A DNA stretch of 57,580 bases from Clostridiales bacterium. Its GTDB lineage: Bacteria > Bacillota > Desulfotomaculia > Desulfotomaculales > VENG01. A program made the position numbers and the translations under genes. Under the pieces are notes generated by a model. It saw only the letters and a program-made list of their open reading frames with translations. It did not search any database and had not been told where the DNA came from. Of the stretch, positions 26,197 to 34,780 are shown one piece after another (position 1 is the stretch's first letter; each line of letters starts with the position of its first letter). The stretch is taken from assembly GCA_016278505.1 (NCBI GenBank), contig JADQBQ010000008.1:1-57580 (forward strand). Direction: 5' to 3'.

Positions 26197-27213
26197 CTGA
26201 AAACCTTAAATTTTGCCATTGTGGGATGCGGTTTTATAGCTTCTAAACACATTAAGGCTATAAAGAACATGCCGGACTGCCACCTGGCGGCGGTATATGA
26301 TGTAAATTTGAAAGCTGCCAGGGAATTAGCTCACCTTACAGGGGCGTTAGTTTACCGCAATTACGACGAATTAATTCAAAACGACAGCATACACGTGGTT
26401 ATTATTTGTACCCCCGCTAACCTGCATGTACCTTTGGGAATCAAAGCTGCTGCTCACGGCAAGCACTTACTGATTGAAAAGCCACTGGCAGTGAGCCTGG
26501 AAGATGCCGACATATTAATCGAAGCCTGTCAGAGGGCAGGGGTAATACTGGCCACCGTACACCAGCACCGCTACAAAGCCCCTGTAAAGGCCTTGAAAAG
26601 GGCAATTACCCAGGGAGAACTAGGCACCATTTCCCACGGATCAGCGGTGCTGCGGTGGAACAGAAACATGGATTATTATACACAAAAACCATGGAGAGGC
26701 GATCCACTAATGGGTGGTGGGGTACTTTTAAACCAGGCCATACACAATATTGACCTGCTGCAGTGGATGCTAGGCCCGGTAAATAGAGTTTACGGCCAAA
26801 CAGCTTCTTCCATCCTTCCCATAAAAGGTGAAGAAACGGTCATCGCCGTTCTACAATTCGCATCCGGAGCACTGGGATTAGTTGAAGCATGTTCGTCGGT
26901 TTACCCGGAGAATCTAGAAGAAACTTTGTCCATCTTCGGGAGCAAAGGCACAGTAATTTTAAGCGGGAAAAGTATCTCGCAAGTAAAGAGGTGGGATTTG
27001 GCATCGGAAGTAGCTAAACCTGAGGACTATGCAGTAGATCCGGCAGATCCCGGAGGTTACATCCCCGTTTTTGCAGATCTCGTGCAATGCATCAGAACCG
27101 GGCACAACCCCATGGTTAGCGCGCAAGAAGGGCGAAAAACTCTGGAAATAATTATGGCCATTAAGGATGCTCATTTAAACGGCAAACCAATAGAATTACC
27201 GTTAAAATCTTAA
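26197..27213 (+). CDS. Gfo/Idh/MocA-family NAD-dependent oxidoreductase (WlbA/WbpB-like)
   Basis: About 338 residues. LNFAIVGCGFIASKHIKA is the NAD-binding start. IICTPANLHVPLGIKAAAHG and LLIEKPLAVS (catalytic Lys of the EKP motif) follow, then GGGVLLNQAIHNIDLLQWML with the active-site His. Closest in look are WlbA/WbpB enzymes that oxidise UDP-GlcNAc-uronate at C3. The start is unusual: ATG 26179 overlaps the previous stop (ATGA) but would add MTGGSQ and has no ribosome site, while AGGAGGG stands six bases before CTG 26197, which gives the family-like beginning (M)KTLNFAIVG. A CUG start is therefore likely. Transcription ends at the terminator at 27220. Confidence 0.88.
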   Translation: MKTLNFAIVGCGFIASKHIKAIKNMPDCHLAAVYDVNLKAARELAHLTGALVYRNYDELIQNDSIHVVIICTPANLHVPLGIKAAAHGKHLLIEKPLAVSLEDADILIEACQRAGVILATVHQHRYKAPVKALKRAITQGELGTISHGSAVLRWNRNMDYYTQKPWRGDPLMGGGVLLNQAIHNIDLLQWMLGPVNRVYGQTASSILPIKGEETVIAVLQFASGALGLVEACSSVYPENLEETLSIFGSKGTVILSGKSISQVKRWDLASEVAKPEDYAVDPADPGGYIPVFADLVQCIRTGHNPMVSAQEGRKTLEIIMAIKDAHLNGKPIELPLKS

Positions 27214-27219
27214 GCAAAA

Positions 27220-27265
27220 ATACCCCGCAGGTCAAGGCATAGACCTCGGGGTATTAATATTTTTT
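27220..27265. terminator. Terminator between convergent polysaccharide operons
   Basis: ATACCCCG and CGGGGTAT form the outer stem, AGGTC and GACCT the inner stem. TTTTTT follows at 27260 on the + strand and a short A-run precedes it, so it may serve both converging transcripts. Confidence 0.85.
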
Positions 27266-27275
27266 ACGTAAACAT

Positions 27276-28232
27276 TTAATCTCTGCTATCACTATTCTTT
27301 ATTACTTCATCAACAATATAAAGAGGTCTTTTTTTAACCTCGATGTAAATACGTCCTATATATTCCCCGAGTATGCCCATAAACACCAACACAATGCCTC
27401 CTAAGAAAAAAACACCCACTGCCAGGGTGGTAAAGCCGGGGACATCCTGCGCACTGGTACCAAAGACGGAAAAATTAAATATACGGGCTGTTAAATACAG
27501 CATTCCCAGCAAGAAAGAAGAAAGGGCAATAAAAACACCTGCATATGTAGCCATCTTTAAAGGTAACAAAGTAAAACCGAAAATACCGTCCAGAGCCAGT
27601 TTAACAAGTTTTCTAAATGTATATTTAACTTCTCCGGCCGCCCTTTGGTGTCTTTCGTACTTAAGCCCGGTTTGTTTAAATCCGGCATACGAGCGCAGTC
27701 CCCTAACAAATCTGACCCTTTCGGGCAATTCCTCATTTAACACCTGCACAACCCTACGGTCCATAACACAAAAGTCCCCTGCATCCAGTGGGATTTGTAT
27801 GTCACTCACCAGGCCCAAAAACCTGTAAAAACCGCCGTATGCCAACCGTTTTAAAGATCCTTCTTTACGCTCCGTTCGCACCGCATATACAACGTCATAA
27901 CCTTCGCGCCATTTTTGCAGAAAACGCGGCAATTCCTCGGGAGGGTCCTGGAGGTCACCGTCCATAATAGCCACCGCATCTCCGGCAGCATGTTTAAGAC
28001 CGGCGGATATTGCTGCCTGGTGGCCAAAATTTCGTGAAAGTTTAACTACCCTTATATCACTACTTTTTGCTATAAACCGCTTCATTATTTCCATCGATGC
28101 ATCGGAGGACCCATCATCCACAAAAATAATCTCGCACCTGTCACCGCAAAACGGAATGACGCTTATTAACCGGTCATATAGCATAGGAAGGGTTTCAGCT
28201 TCATTATATATAGGTATTATAATCGAAATCAT
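27276..28232 (-). CDS. Glycosyltransferase family 2, polyprenyl-phosphate type (GtrB/DPM1-like)
   Basis: 318 residues. A GT-A domain (MISIIIPIYNEAETLPMLYD, IIFVDDGSSDAS, VAIMDGDLQDPPEELP) is followed by two C-terminal transmembrane helices (about 230-250 and 265-290), the layout of GtrB, ArnC and dolichol-phosphate mannose synthase-like enzymes. It should move a sugar from a nucleotide donor to undecaprenyl phosphate at the inner membrane face. GGAGGCAAT precedes ATG 28232. A GtrA-like flippase (31262) and a GT-C enzyme (29452) nearby complete a three-part side-group system. It is the last gene of the minus-strand cluster. Confidence 0.92.
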   Translation of the reverse strand: MISIIIPIYNEAETLPMLYDRLISVIPFCGDRCEIIFVDDGSSDASMEIMKRFIAKSSDIRVVKLSRNFGHQAAISAGLKHAAGDAVAIMDGDLQDPPEELPRFLQKWREGYDVVYAVRTERKEGSLKRLAYGGFYRFLGLVSDIQIPLDAGDFCVMDRRVVQVLNEELPERVRFVRGLRSYAGFKQTGLKYERHQRAAGEVKYTFRKLVKLALDGIFGFTLLPLKMATYAGVFIALSSFLLGMLYLTARIFNFSVFGTSAQDVPGFTTLAVGVFFLGGIVLVFMGILGEYIGRIYIEVKKRPLYIVDEVIKNSDSRD

Positions 28233-28259
28233 ATTGCCTCCAATTATCCAAACAGAAAC

Positions 28260-28961
28260 TTAAGTTTTACGCCCTACAACATAGTATTGAGCGCCCAGGG
28301 GCAGCCATTTCAATATTTGGTCCAGGCCGGAGAATATGGTCCCCCGAAAAGGAAGGAAAAGAATATAACTACCCTCAATCACTTGGATGCCACTATCTTG
28401 CATTAACCTTTTAACGGCCGATTGTTTTAGTAATACTGCATCTGCGTCAAACTCACAATTACTAACCACGCGCCGGGTAAGAGGATTAAAAGGGTTGTGT
28501 TCAAAAACTATAACCAAGCCATCTTTTCTGGTCACACGCCGAAACTCGTGCACCATTTCCAGCCAGTCTGCCGGCGCTATATGATGCATAACGCAGATGG
28601 TAAATATGACATCCATGGAACGGTCAGCAAAGGGCAATCGTTTACCATCATATACCTGATAGTAAACCGAAGGATTCGTAAGAACTGCTTTCTCTATTAC
28701 TCCCTCATTAATATCTACTCCATGCAATTCTCCGAATATCCCGGCCAAAAAACAGTCCGTAAGCCCTACCCCACACCCCACATCCAGGGCATGTAAGCAG
28801 CTTGGAGGACCCAGGTATCTTTTGCAAATCCTGCCCAAGCAACGTGCCTTTACCTCGGTAAAGAAATCTACATTTTGGCCAACGAAAGAAACAGCCCGCT
28901 GGACTTCCTCCTTATACCGGTCTTTGTAATTACCAAAGTCAGTTCCGATAAGTTTGCTCAC
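28260..28961 (-). CDS. SAM-dependent methyltransferase, class I
   Basis: 233 residues with a methyltransferase-11-type Rossmann core: ALDVGCGVGLTDCFLAGIFG (SAM binding), LHGVDINEGVIEKA, GKRLPFADRSMDVIFTICVM then HHIAPADWLEMVHEFRRVTR. The substrate is unknown. Neighbours suggest methylation of a sugar or lipid-linked intermediate. The GTG 28961 start is only weakly supported because GGGG touches it. It lies 27 bp upstream of the GtrB-like gene. Confidence 0.85.
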   Translation of the reverse strand: MSKLIGTDFGNYKDRYKEEVQRAVSFVGQNVDFFTEVKARCLGRICKRYLGPPSCLHALDVGCGVGLTDCFLAGIFGELHGVDINEGVIEKAVLTNPSVYYQVYDGKRLPFADRSMDVIFTICVMHHIAPADWLEMVHEFRRVTRKDGLVIVFEHNPFNPLTRRVVSNCEFDADAVLLKQSAVKRLMQDSGIQVIEGSYILFLPFRGTIFSGLDQILKWLPLGAQYYVVGRKT

Positions 28962-29002
28962 CCCCTTTATAAGGACTTCTTGTCAAAACTCACATGAACC
29001 AT

Positions 29003-29438
29003 ATACACAAACTAGTATGAAAACTACATTTTCGTGCAAGAGAGACTCCATAGTGCCCACACTAAAAAAGAAAGGGCAATTTTTGACGGGATTGACGAGA
29101 TTCTCGGGATAGAGATTAAAAACAAAGAGAAAGGAAAAGGCAAACACATTAGACAGGATTACAGGATTAGCAGGACAAGGGATTAAAAGATAGCGTTTAA
29201 AATATCCAATTGGTTATAAGTTTAAGCTTAAAGAGTTAACTAAGAGTTAATGGGAATTTTTATAAATATAATAAAACCGCTAAGACAAATTAATGCTAAT
29301 AAATATTTTATGCAAAAAATCCTGTTGATCCTGTTAATCCTGTCTAAGAAAATACCCCAAAGAAATACCCTAAAATGTTTTCCTATTAAAACTTACATAA
29401 AATCATACACAAACTAGTACGAAAAGCTACATTTTCGT
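29003..29438. repeat. Intergenic repeat block with nested direct and inverted repeats
   Basis: The 490-bp gap 28962-29451 has no gene. A 33-bp sequence beginning ATACACAAACTAGTA occurs at 29003-29035 and again at 29405-29438 in direct orientation, both ending CTACATTTTCGT. Inside lie inverted arrays of an ACAGGATTA-type unit, TTAGACAGGATTACAGGATT at 29149 and its complement at 29319-29347. The AT-rich interior has no coding potential. It resembles a small non-autonomous mobile element or an integration scar. Confidence 0.75.
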
Positions 29439-29451
29439 AAAAAAAGGCCGT

Positions 29452-31275
29452 TTATTCCAGGTAATATGCTTTAAAGAAGTACCCCTTGTGCTCAATGATG
29501 TTGGCTTTAAGAACCCGGTAATACTTTTGTAAATGTGCCAGTTCCGCTGCTTCATCCCCAAACCACGACAGCGAAAGATAAATTGGCTTTTGGGGCTTAT
29601 TCTCACTGCTTATATCAGCAACTGAAAACGTTTGTGGCTGAAATGTATTTGCAGTTTTAAATGTCCTTTTTAAATTCTCTTTATTAATACTAATGGTGGT
29701 ATGCCTGCCGGCACCATTAAAGTGCGCATTCCACCCATTATCACTCAATATTATTTGAGAGTTGGTGTTAATTTTGGTTTCCTGAATGAATTTATCTAAT
29801 AACTTATCAATGACCGTATATTCAGCGTTGTACACCATGCCGTCGGCAGGGTTGATGGCTAATACTTCATGCTCACCAAAAAACGTAGTCCCGAAGGCCA
29901 ATTTGGACAAAGGATCCACTGTACGAAATGTTTGCGCTGTAAATAAAACCAGCATCAAAGAAAGTATGACGATTCTTAAAGCTTTGCTTTTAGCCAGGCC
30001 GGTTAAGGCGTGGTAAGCAAACAACAACAAGAAAACCACGGCTAAAAGGACGTACCGGGGGTGATTAAAAGTTATATAAAGCAAATTGAAGGTTAGAAAA
30101 ACCGTAAATATAAACAAATGGATCATTAAAAGGTCTTTTTGGTTCTCATTTAAAGAAGGGGGCTTTTTACGAGTAAATAAAATTGTTTTACCCAAATACA
30201 GTAATATTATGAAGCACATGATCCAACTAAAATCTAAAACGAATATTTGCAAGCAAGTAGTCTTAAAACTGGCCCAGTTAAGGCCAAAAACATGAAACCC
30301 GTTGCTGTCCCAGCCAAGTGACCCGCCTCCCCACAATTGCCCCTGCCTGTATAGAAAAAAAATTATAAACGTTAAAAGCGGCAAAACCAAGCATGCCACG
30401 GAAGTTACGTTTATTTTACGCGGGATACACAAAGGCCGTTGCGCATTAAAGAAAACCTTCCTGGCAACAAAGATTAACAACAAAGAAAATAGAAAGGTAA
30501 AATAGATGAGGGCGCCGGTCTCTTTGGAAAAAACCAAAAGCATGCAGCAAAAGGAAGCCAGTATAAATCGCTCATACAAAAGTGCATACATAAATGCCAA
30601 CCAAAATACAACCAGCGGGAAGTCCGAGTTAAAAGACAGGGAAACACCGAAAAACAACGGATTAAAGGCAAACAGTGCGGTCAATAGCAATATTTCTGTT
30701 TTGTTATTACCGTACAGATAAGCCAATATTTTATAGAATGAAAATACGGCCAGCACTGCCAGTATTAAATATTGTATGTTCAAAATATAATGATTCCCGG
30801 GGTCAATAAACTGCCCCAGGGACATTAAAAAACCAAAGCCCATGGAGGGGTGACCAAACCAGTTGAAATTATTAATAAAATTACCCAGTGTAAAATCAAA
30901 ACCCTTTACTGATTCCAGCAACCGGCAAAAGTACCACGCCCCGTCCCACCTTTGCATGGTGTCCAAATAGAACAATTTTACTATTATATATATAACCAAT
31001 AAAACAAATACAGGTTGTTTAACTGCCGCCTTCATTTTATATAAAGTGTCATGCCCTATACTGGCCCGGTTATTATAAATAATGTAAGCAGATATAGTAA
31101 GAAACAAAGTATTTAATGCTATTCCCAATAAAATATATGCCGTGGAGAGATTATGCTTCGATGTAAAAGGGGATAGTGCGGCCAGATCCACAAACATTAC
31201 CACCAGCAGCGTCACCAGCCAGATTTGTACCGGTAGTGCATGGTTACCGCCTTTTTGGGGTTTAAGTATGTTCAT
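29452..31275 (-). CDS. Multi-pass membrane GT-C-type glycosyltransferase (putative)
   Basis: About 607 residues, with some ten or more hydrophobic segments and a soluble C-terminal domain of about 130 residues. FYLDTMQRWDGAWYFCRLLE, an Asp-containing first loop, fits the catalytic loop of GT-C / ArnT / PMT-like transferases. FGHPSMGFGFLMSL and the PRYVLLAVVFLLLF region are also typical. Such enzymes use lipid-phosphate sugars outside the membrane, matching the GtrB-like and GtrA-like neighbours. ATG 31275 has AGAGGGGG upstream; the longer frame to 31314 lies within the GtrA gene. It overlaps that gene by 14 bp. Confidence 0.78.
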   Translation of the reverse strand: MNILKPQKGGNHALPVQIWLVTLLVVMFVDLAALSPFTSKHNLSTAYILLGIALNTLFLTISAYIIYNNRASIGHDTLYKMKAAVKQPVFVLLVIYIIVKLFYLDTMQRWDGAWYFCRLLESVKGFDFTLGNFINNFNWFGHPSMGFGFLMSLGQFIDPGNHYILNIQYLILAVLAVFSFYKILAYLYGNNKTEILLLTALFAFNPLFFGVSLSFNSDFPLVVFWLAFMYALLYERFILASFCCMLLVFSKETGALIYFTFLFSLLLIFVARKVFFNAQRPLCIPRKINVTSVACLVLPLLTFIIFFLYRQGQLWGGGSLGWDSNGFHVFGLNWASFKTTCLQIFVLDFSWIMCFIILLYLGKTILFTRKKPPSLNENQKDLLMIHLFIFTVFLTFNLLYITFNHPRYVLLAVVFLLLFAYHALTGLAKSKALRIVILSLMLVLFTAQTFRTVDPLSKLAFGTTFFGEHEVLAINPADGMVYNAEYTVIDKLLDKFIQETKINTNSQIILSDNGWNAHFNGAGRHTTISINKENLKRTFKTANTFQPQTFSVADISSENKPQKPIYLSLSWFGDEAAELAHLQKYYRVLKANIIEHKGYFFKAYYLE

Positions 31276-31675
31276 TAGATGCCCCCTCTTGACATCTTTT
31301 TTGCCCGCCGGCAAAAGTCCAGTATTTTTGGCCCATAAAACTAAATATGGTGGCCGTAACCAGCGAAACAGCCTGCAGCACCAATATATTCAAGCTTGTT
31401 ATTTTAATACCGATACTTAAAATGGCAAAGTTTAATACATATGCCAGAGCATATACCATAGTAAATCTAACAAATTGTTTAAAATGCAATCTTTTTTTGC
31501 CAAAAGTCCATCTACTATTGCAAACATAACTGTTTAATATGCCGGTAAAATGAGAAAGGGTGAGCGCGACTAAATAGTGATAACTAATGACCTGCAGACA
31601 CACGCAAAAGGTCAGGAAACTAACTGTGGTGTTCAGCACACCCGTAATGGCAAACTTTATAGTTTGGGTATACAT
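31262..31675 (-). CDS. GtrA-family membrane protein
   Basis: 137 residues with four transmembrane helices and the family pattern: FAITGVLNTTVSFLTFCVCL, NSYVCNSRWTFGKKR and FSFMGQKYWTFAGG. GtrA proteins are thought to flip undecaprenyl-phosphate-linked sugars for surface glycan decoration. It is translationally coupled to the GT-C gene downstream by a 14-bp overlap. Confidence 0.92.
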   Translation of the reverse strand: MYTQTIKFAITGVLNTTVSFLTFCVCLQVISYHYLVALTLSHFTGILNSYVCNSRWTFGKKRLHFKQFVRFTMVYALAYVLNFAILSIGIKITSLNILVLQAVSLVTATIFSFMGQKYWTFAGGQKRCQEGASNEHT

Positions 31676-31704
31676 ATATTTACAGCCCTTTTTCTTAATG
31701 TTAA

Positions 31705-32511
31705 TTAGCCATATAATTCTTCCGGTTCCCGTCCGTCCGGCATGATAACGGTTACTGATTTTAGGCCTGATATTTCTAAGCTAAGGGCCAAGACATAAAG
31801 AGGATTAAGGAGCATGTAACGCCTCCACAGGCGTTTTGGTTCTTGCACCAGGCGATAGAACCATTCCAGCCCGCATCTTTGCATCCAGAAGGGAGCTTGC
31901 CTGGCCGTTTGGGCGTGGAAATCAAATGCAGCACCCACGGCAACAAGGGGCATGCGCAAACTTTTGCGATACTCGTATATCCAAGCTTCCTGCCGAGGAC
32001 AACCTAAACCCACCAGTACCATACGCGCCCCGCTGCTTGTTATTCTGTTTACCAGTTCCTCTTTTTCCCATGGAGACAGCCTGCGAAATTTGGATGGTTC
32101 TTGGCCTGCAATAATTAAATTAGGAAAGAGGGTTTGCATATTAGCTGCAAGCAAGCTCAATGTTTTTTCGGTACTGCCGTACAAATAAACCGGAATGCGG
32201 TTTTGAACAGCCCCTTGCATTAACCGTAACATTAATTCCGGCCCATACACCCGATCTGGTAAGACAACTTTATACATTAGGCGCAGCGCCCAGCGGACAG
32301 GCTGGCCGTCCGGCACAACCAGATCGATACCGTTTAAACGTCGGCGGTGAACGGTATTAAGATAACCGGTCATAATACCGTGAACGGCCAACGCAGAAAC
32401 AGTAAATGGCCTATTGTCTAAGGCCGCTTGCAAAACCTTGTGCACAGTAACTTGGTAATCCACCGCAGAAACCCGTGTACCCAATACAGGATATTTACCT
32501 TTATCGATCAT
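31705..32511 (-). CDS. WecG/TagA/CpsF-family glycosyltransferase (GT26)
   Basis: 268 residues with the GT26 blocks: YPVLGTRVSAVDYQ, IDLVVPDGQPVRWALRL, RVYGPELMLRLM, PVYLYGSTEKTL and VLVGLGCPRQEAWIYEYRKS. These enzymes add N-acetylmannosamine, ManNAcA or glucose to a lipid-linked first sugar, usually as the second step of chain assembly at the membrane. GGAGAG precedes ATG 32511. The C-terminal RLWRRYMLLNPLYVLAL region is the membrane-associated tail. Confidence 0.93.
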   Translation of the reverse strand: MIDKGKYPVLGTRVSAVDYQVTVHKVLQAALDNRPFTVSALAVHGIMTGYLNTVHRRRLNGIDLVVPDGQPVRWALRLMYKVVLPDRVYGPELMLRLMQGAVQNRIPVYLYGSTEKTLSLLAANMQTLFPNLIIAGQEPSKFRRLSPWEKEELVNRITSSGARMVLVGLGCPRQEAWIYEYRKSLRMPLVAVGAAFDFHAQTARQAPFWMQRCGLEWFYRLVQEPKRLWRRYMLLNPLYVLALSLEISGLKSVTVIMPDGREPEELYG

Positions 32512-32524
32512 GTCGTTCTCTCCA

Positions 32525-33583
32525 CTACATTTTGGTCTGTCCGTAAATTTCTTCCATGATAGTACGAACGTTGTACCTTAAATTCCACTGCGGAAAATGT
32601 GCTTTAAATTTACTTAAGTCACTTATATACCATATATGATCACCGGCCCGGTTTTGTTCTGCATATTCATACTTTAACTGCTTGCCCGTAATCTCTTGGG
32701 CCAGCTCAATAGCCTCAAGCACCGAAATATTTGACTGGCGTGCCCCGCCAATGTTATATACTTCTCCTCCGCACCGGGGGTTTTCAAAGAAAGCGTGAAA
32801 AGCTGCAATAACGTCCGCTGAGTGAATTACATCCCGAACCTGCTTTCCCTGATAACCCAAGATGGTATATTTAGTATTCTGCATAACACATTTCATTAAA
32901 TAATTGATGAACCCGTGCAATTGCACTCCCGCCTGGTGCGAACCGCTAAGTACTCCTCCACGAAAACAAACGGTCTTGAAATTAAAATACTTTCCATACT
33001 CCTGCACCAGCACGTCTGCAGCAAGTTTGGAAGCCCCAAAAAGAGAATGCATGCATTGGTCAACGCTCATGTCTTCACTTATTCCATTACGATAAGGGTG
33101 AGCAGGAGAAACTTCCCACCGGCTTTCCTCCTCTACCAAAGGTAGCTTGTTGGGCCTATCTCCGTAAACCTTGTTTGTTGAAGTAAATATAAATACAGCA
33201 TCAGGACAATACAAGCGCATAGACTCAAGTAAATTCAGTGTCCCCAGGGCATTTACGGTGAAGTCAGTAATTGGTTGCCCGGCGGCCCAGTCGTGTGATG
33301 GTTGAGCTGCTGTATGAATAATCAATGAAATATCTTTTGCATATGGGGAGAACACTGCTTTGACTTTATCAATATCACGAATATCTATATCAACGTGTTT
33401 ATAGTACGAACCCAATTTTCGTTCCAGTCGCCGTCGATTGTATAATGTTGATCCTTCCGTCCCAAAAAAAACCTGGCGCATATTATTATCAATTCCCACC
33501 ACTTGATAGCCTAGGCCAACATAAAACTCAGCTGCATCAGAACCGATTAGGCCTGAAGAACCTGTTATTATTACGACAGACAT
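32525..33583 (-). CDS. NAD-dependent epimerase (CDP-paratose 2-epimerase/RfbE-like)
   Basis: About 352 residues from ATG 33583, supported by GAGGAGG. The short-chain dehydrogenase core shows [20 protein letters not shown] (NAD binding), [15 protein letters not shown] and [13 protein letters not shown]. The YxxxK motif reads [13 protein letters not shown], so the usual tyrosine is phenylalanine. This variant also occurs in the RfbE-like subfamily I recall (HSLFGASK), so it need not be dead. The substrate is a nucleotide sugar of unknown identity. It is 13 bp upstream of the GT26 gene. Confidence 0.85.
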   Translation of the reverse strand: MSVVIITGSSGLIGSDAAEFYVGLGYQVVGIDNNMRQVFFGTEGSTLYNRRRLERKLGSYYKHVDIDIRDIDKVKAVFSPYAKDISLIIHTAAQPSHDWAAGQPITDFTVNALGTLNLLESMRLYCPDAVFIFTSTNKVYGDRPNKLPLVEEESRWEVSPAHPYRNGISEDMSVDQCMHSLFGASKLAADVLVQEYGKYFNFKTVCFRGGVLSGSHQAGVQLHGFINYLMKCVMQNTKYTILGYQGKQVRDVIHSADVIAAFHAFFENPRCGGEVYNIGGARQSNISVLEAIELAQEITGKQLKYEYAEQNRAGDHIWYISDLSKFKAHFPQWNLRYNVRTIMEEIYGQTKM

Positions 33584-33619
33584 GGTATCCTCCTCAATAT
33601 CTATAAACATTTATGCCGC

Positions 33620-34780
33620 TCAGTGAATAACTGAATGCAAAATGCTAATTAATTCTTGATAATTATTCTCAGCTGTATACTTATCCTCAAATTCCGCCCG
33701 GGCTTCCTTCCTCATTTCTGCTATATTATTTTCATTATTAAAAGCCCATTTTACAACGGCTGCAAGTTCTTCCGGATTTCCGGGGCTATAGTGAAGGCCG
33801 GTTCGTCCATGTTCAATAATACTCTCCATTGCTCCTAAGCATGATGCTATAACCGGGGTACCCTTAGCAAAAGATTCGATAATAGTGCGTGGTAAGCCCT
33901 CATACCATTCAGATGGAAAGATCAAAACCTTGGCATCTCCCAATAAAGCAAATATTTCATGGAGAGAACGGAAACCGAGAAAATCAATTTCCGGCGATTC
34001 TTGAGCAGCTTTAGTGACGCAACTCTCCAAAGGCCCTTCCCCCACTATCTTTAAAGGTATGCCTCTGTCCATAATTTTCCACGCGGAAAGCATAGTGTTT
34101 ATACCTTTTTCTGGCGACAGCCTGCCAACAAATAAAGCAAATCCACCCCGCCCATGCCCGGGGTCTGTCTCTACCCGTATAAAGTTTGGTTTTATTATAA
34201 TTTTCCCCGGCGGCAAACCGCCGTCAATTAGCTTTTTACGGGCGAATGCAGTAGGGACAATAAAAACATCCACCACCTTCTCCCAAGTTCCCAGCATACG
34301 GTGGGTAGTTAACATAGCCGTTACCACGGCAGTTGATATGCGACTCTGCCTGTAACAACCGCGCAACAGTCCGGGCCAAGGTATAACCTTGCCCAGACAG
34401 TCCTCACAAACATGCCCGCCCCGGAAAAAGAAGGCTCCCGGACATAACAGCCGGTAATTTTGCACCACCTGCACCACCGGGACCTTCATTTCCCGGGCAG
34501 CATAATAAACAGACGGTGAAAGGAGAGGAAATGTATTATAAAAATAAACTACATCCGGACGCCATTTCTTAATCAATCTCTTTATATACTTATAGGATGC
34601 CCTGTTCCATATAGTGCTGCTAACTAAAGGAAGCCGTGCCATTGTATTAATCTCATTATTATGCCTGGTAAAGTTTTTCACACTGTGCCCCTTGCTTTCT
34701 AAAAGAGCTGTCTCCTCAACGAATAAAACATCTTCCCCGCCCTGCAACTGGTAATAGTTATGAACCGCTAAGATTCTCAT
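33620..34780 (-). CDS. Glycosyltransferase family 4
   Basis: 386 residues, GT-B fold. The N-terminal domain has ILAVHNYYQLQGGEDVLFVE. The C-terminal donor domain has GGFALFVGRLSPEKGINTML, IPLKIVGEGPLE and FPSEWYEGLPRTIIESFAKG with the Glu-x7-Glu motif. It is cytoplasmic or peripheral to the membrane and extends the lipid-linked glycan. Its start overlaps the upstream GT4 gene by 23 bp. Confidence 0.93.
   Translation of the reverse strand: MRILAVHNYYQLQGGEDVLFVEETALLESKGHSVKNFTRHNNEINTMARLPLVSSTIWNRASYKYIKRLIKKWRPDVVYFYNTFPLLSPSVYYAAREMKVPVVQVVQNYRLLCPGAFFFRGGHVCEDCLGKVIPWPGLLRGCYRQSRISTAVVTAMLTTHRMLGTWEKVVDVFIVPTAFARKKLIDGGLPPGKIIIKPNFIRVETDPGHGRGGFALFVGRLSPEKGINTMLSAWKIMDRGIPLKIVGEGPLESCVTKAAQESPEIDFLGFRSLHEIFALLGDAKVLIFPSEWYEGLPRTIIESFAKGTPVIASCLGAMESIIEHGRTGLHYSPGNPEELAAVVKWAFNNENNIAEMRKEARAEFEDKYTAENNYQELISILHSVIH

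Noticed and set aside
29149-29347. ACAGGATTA units as a CRISPR or VNTR array
   Set aside because: There are only two to three imperfect units per arm, arranged as inverted arms, with no spacers of constant length.
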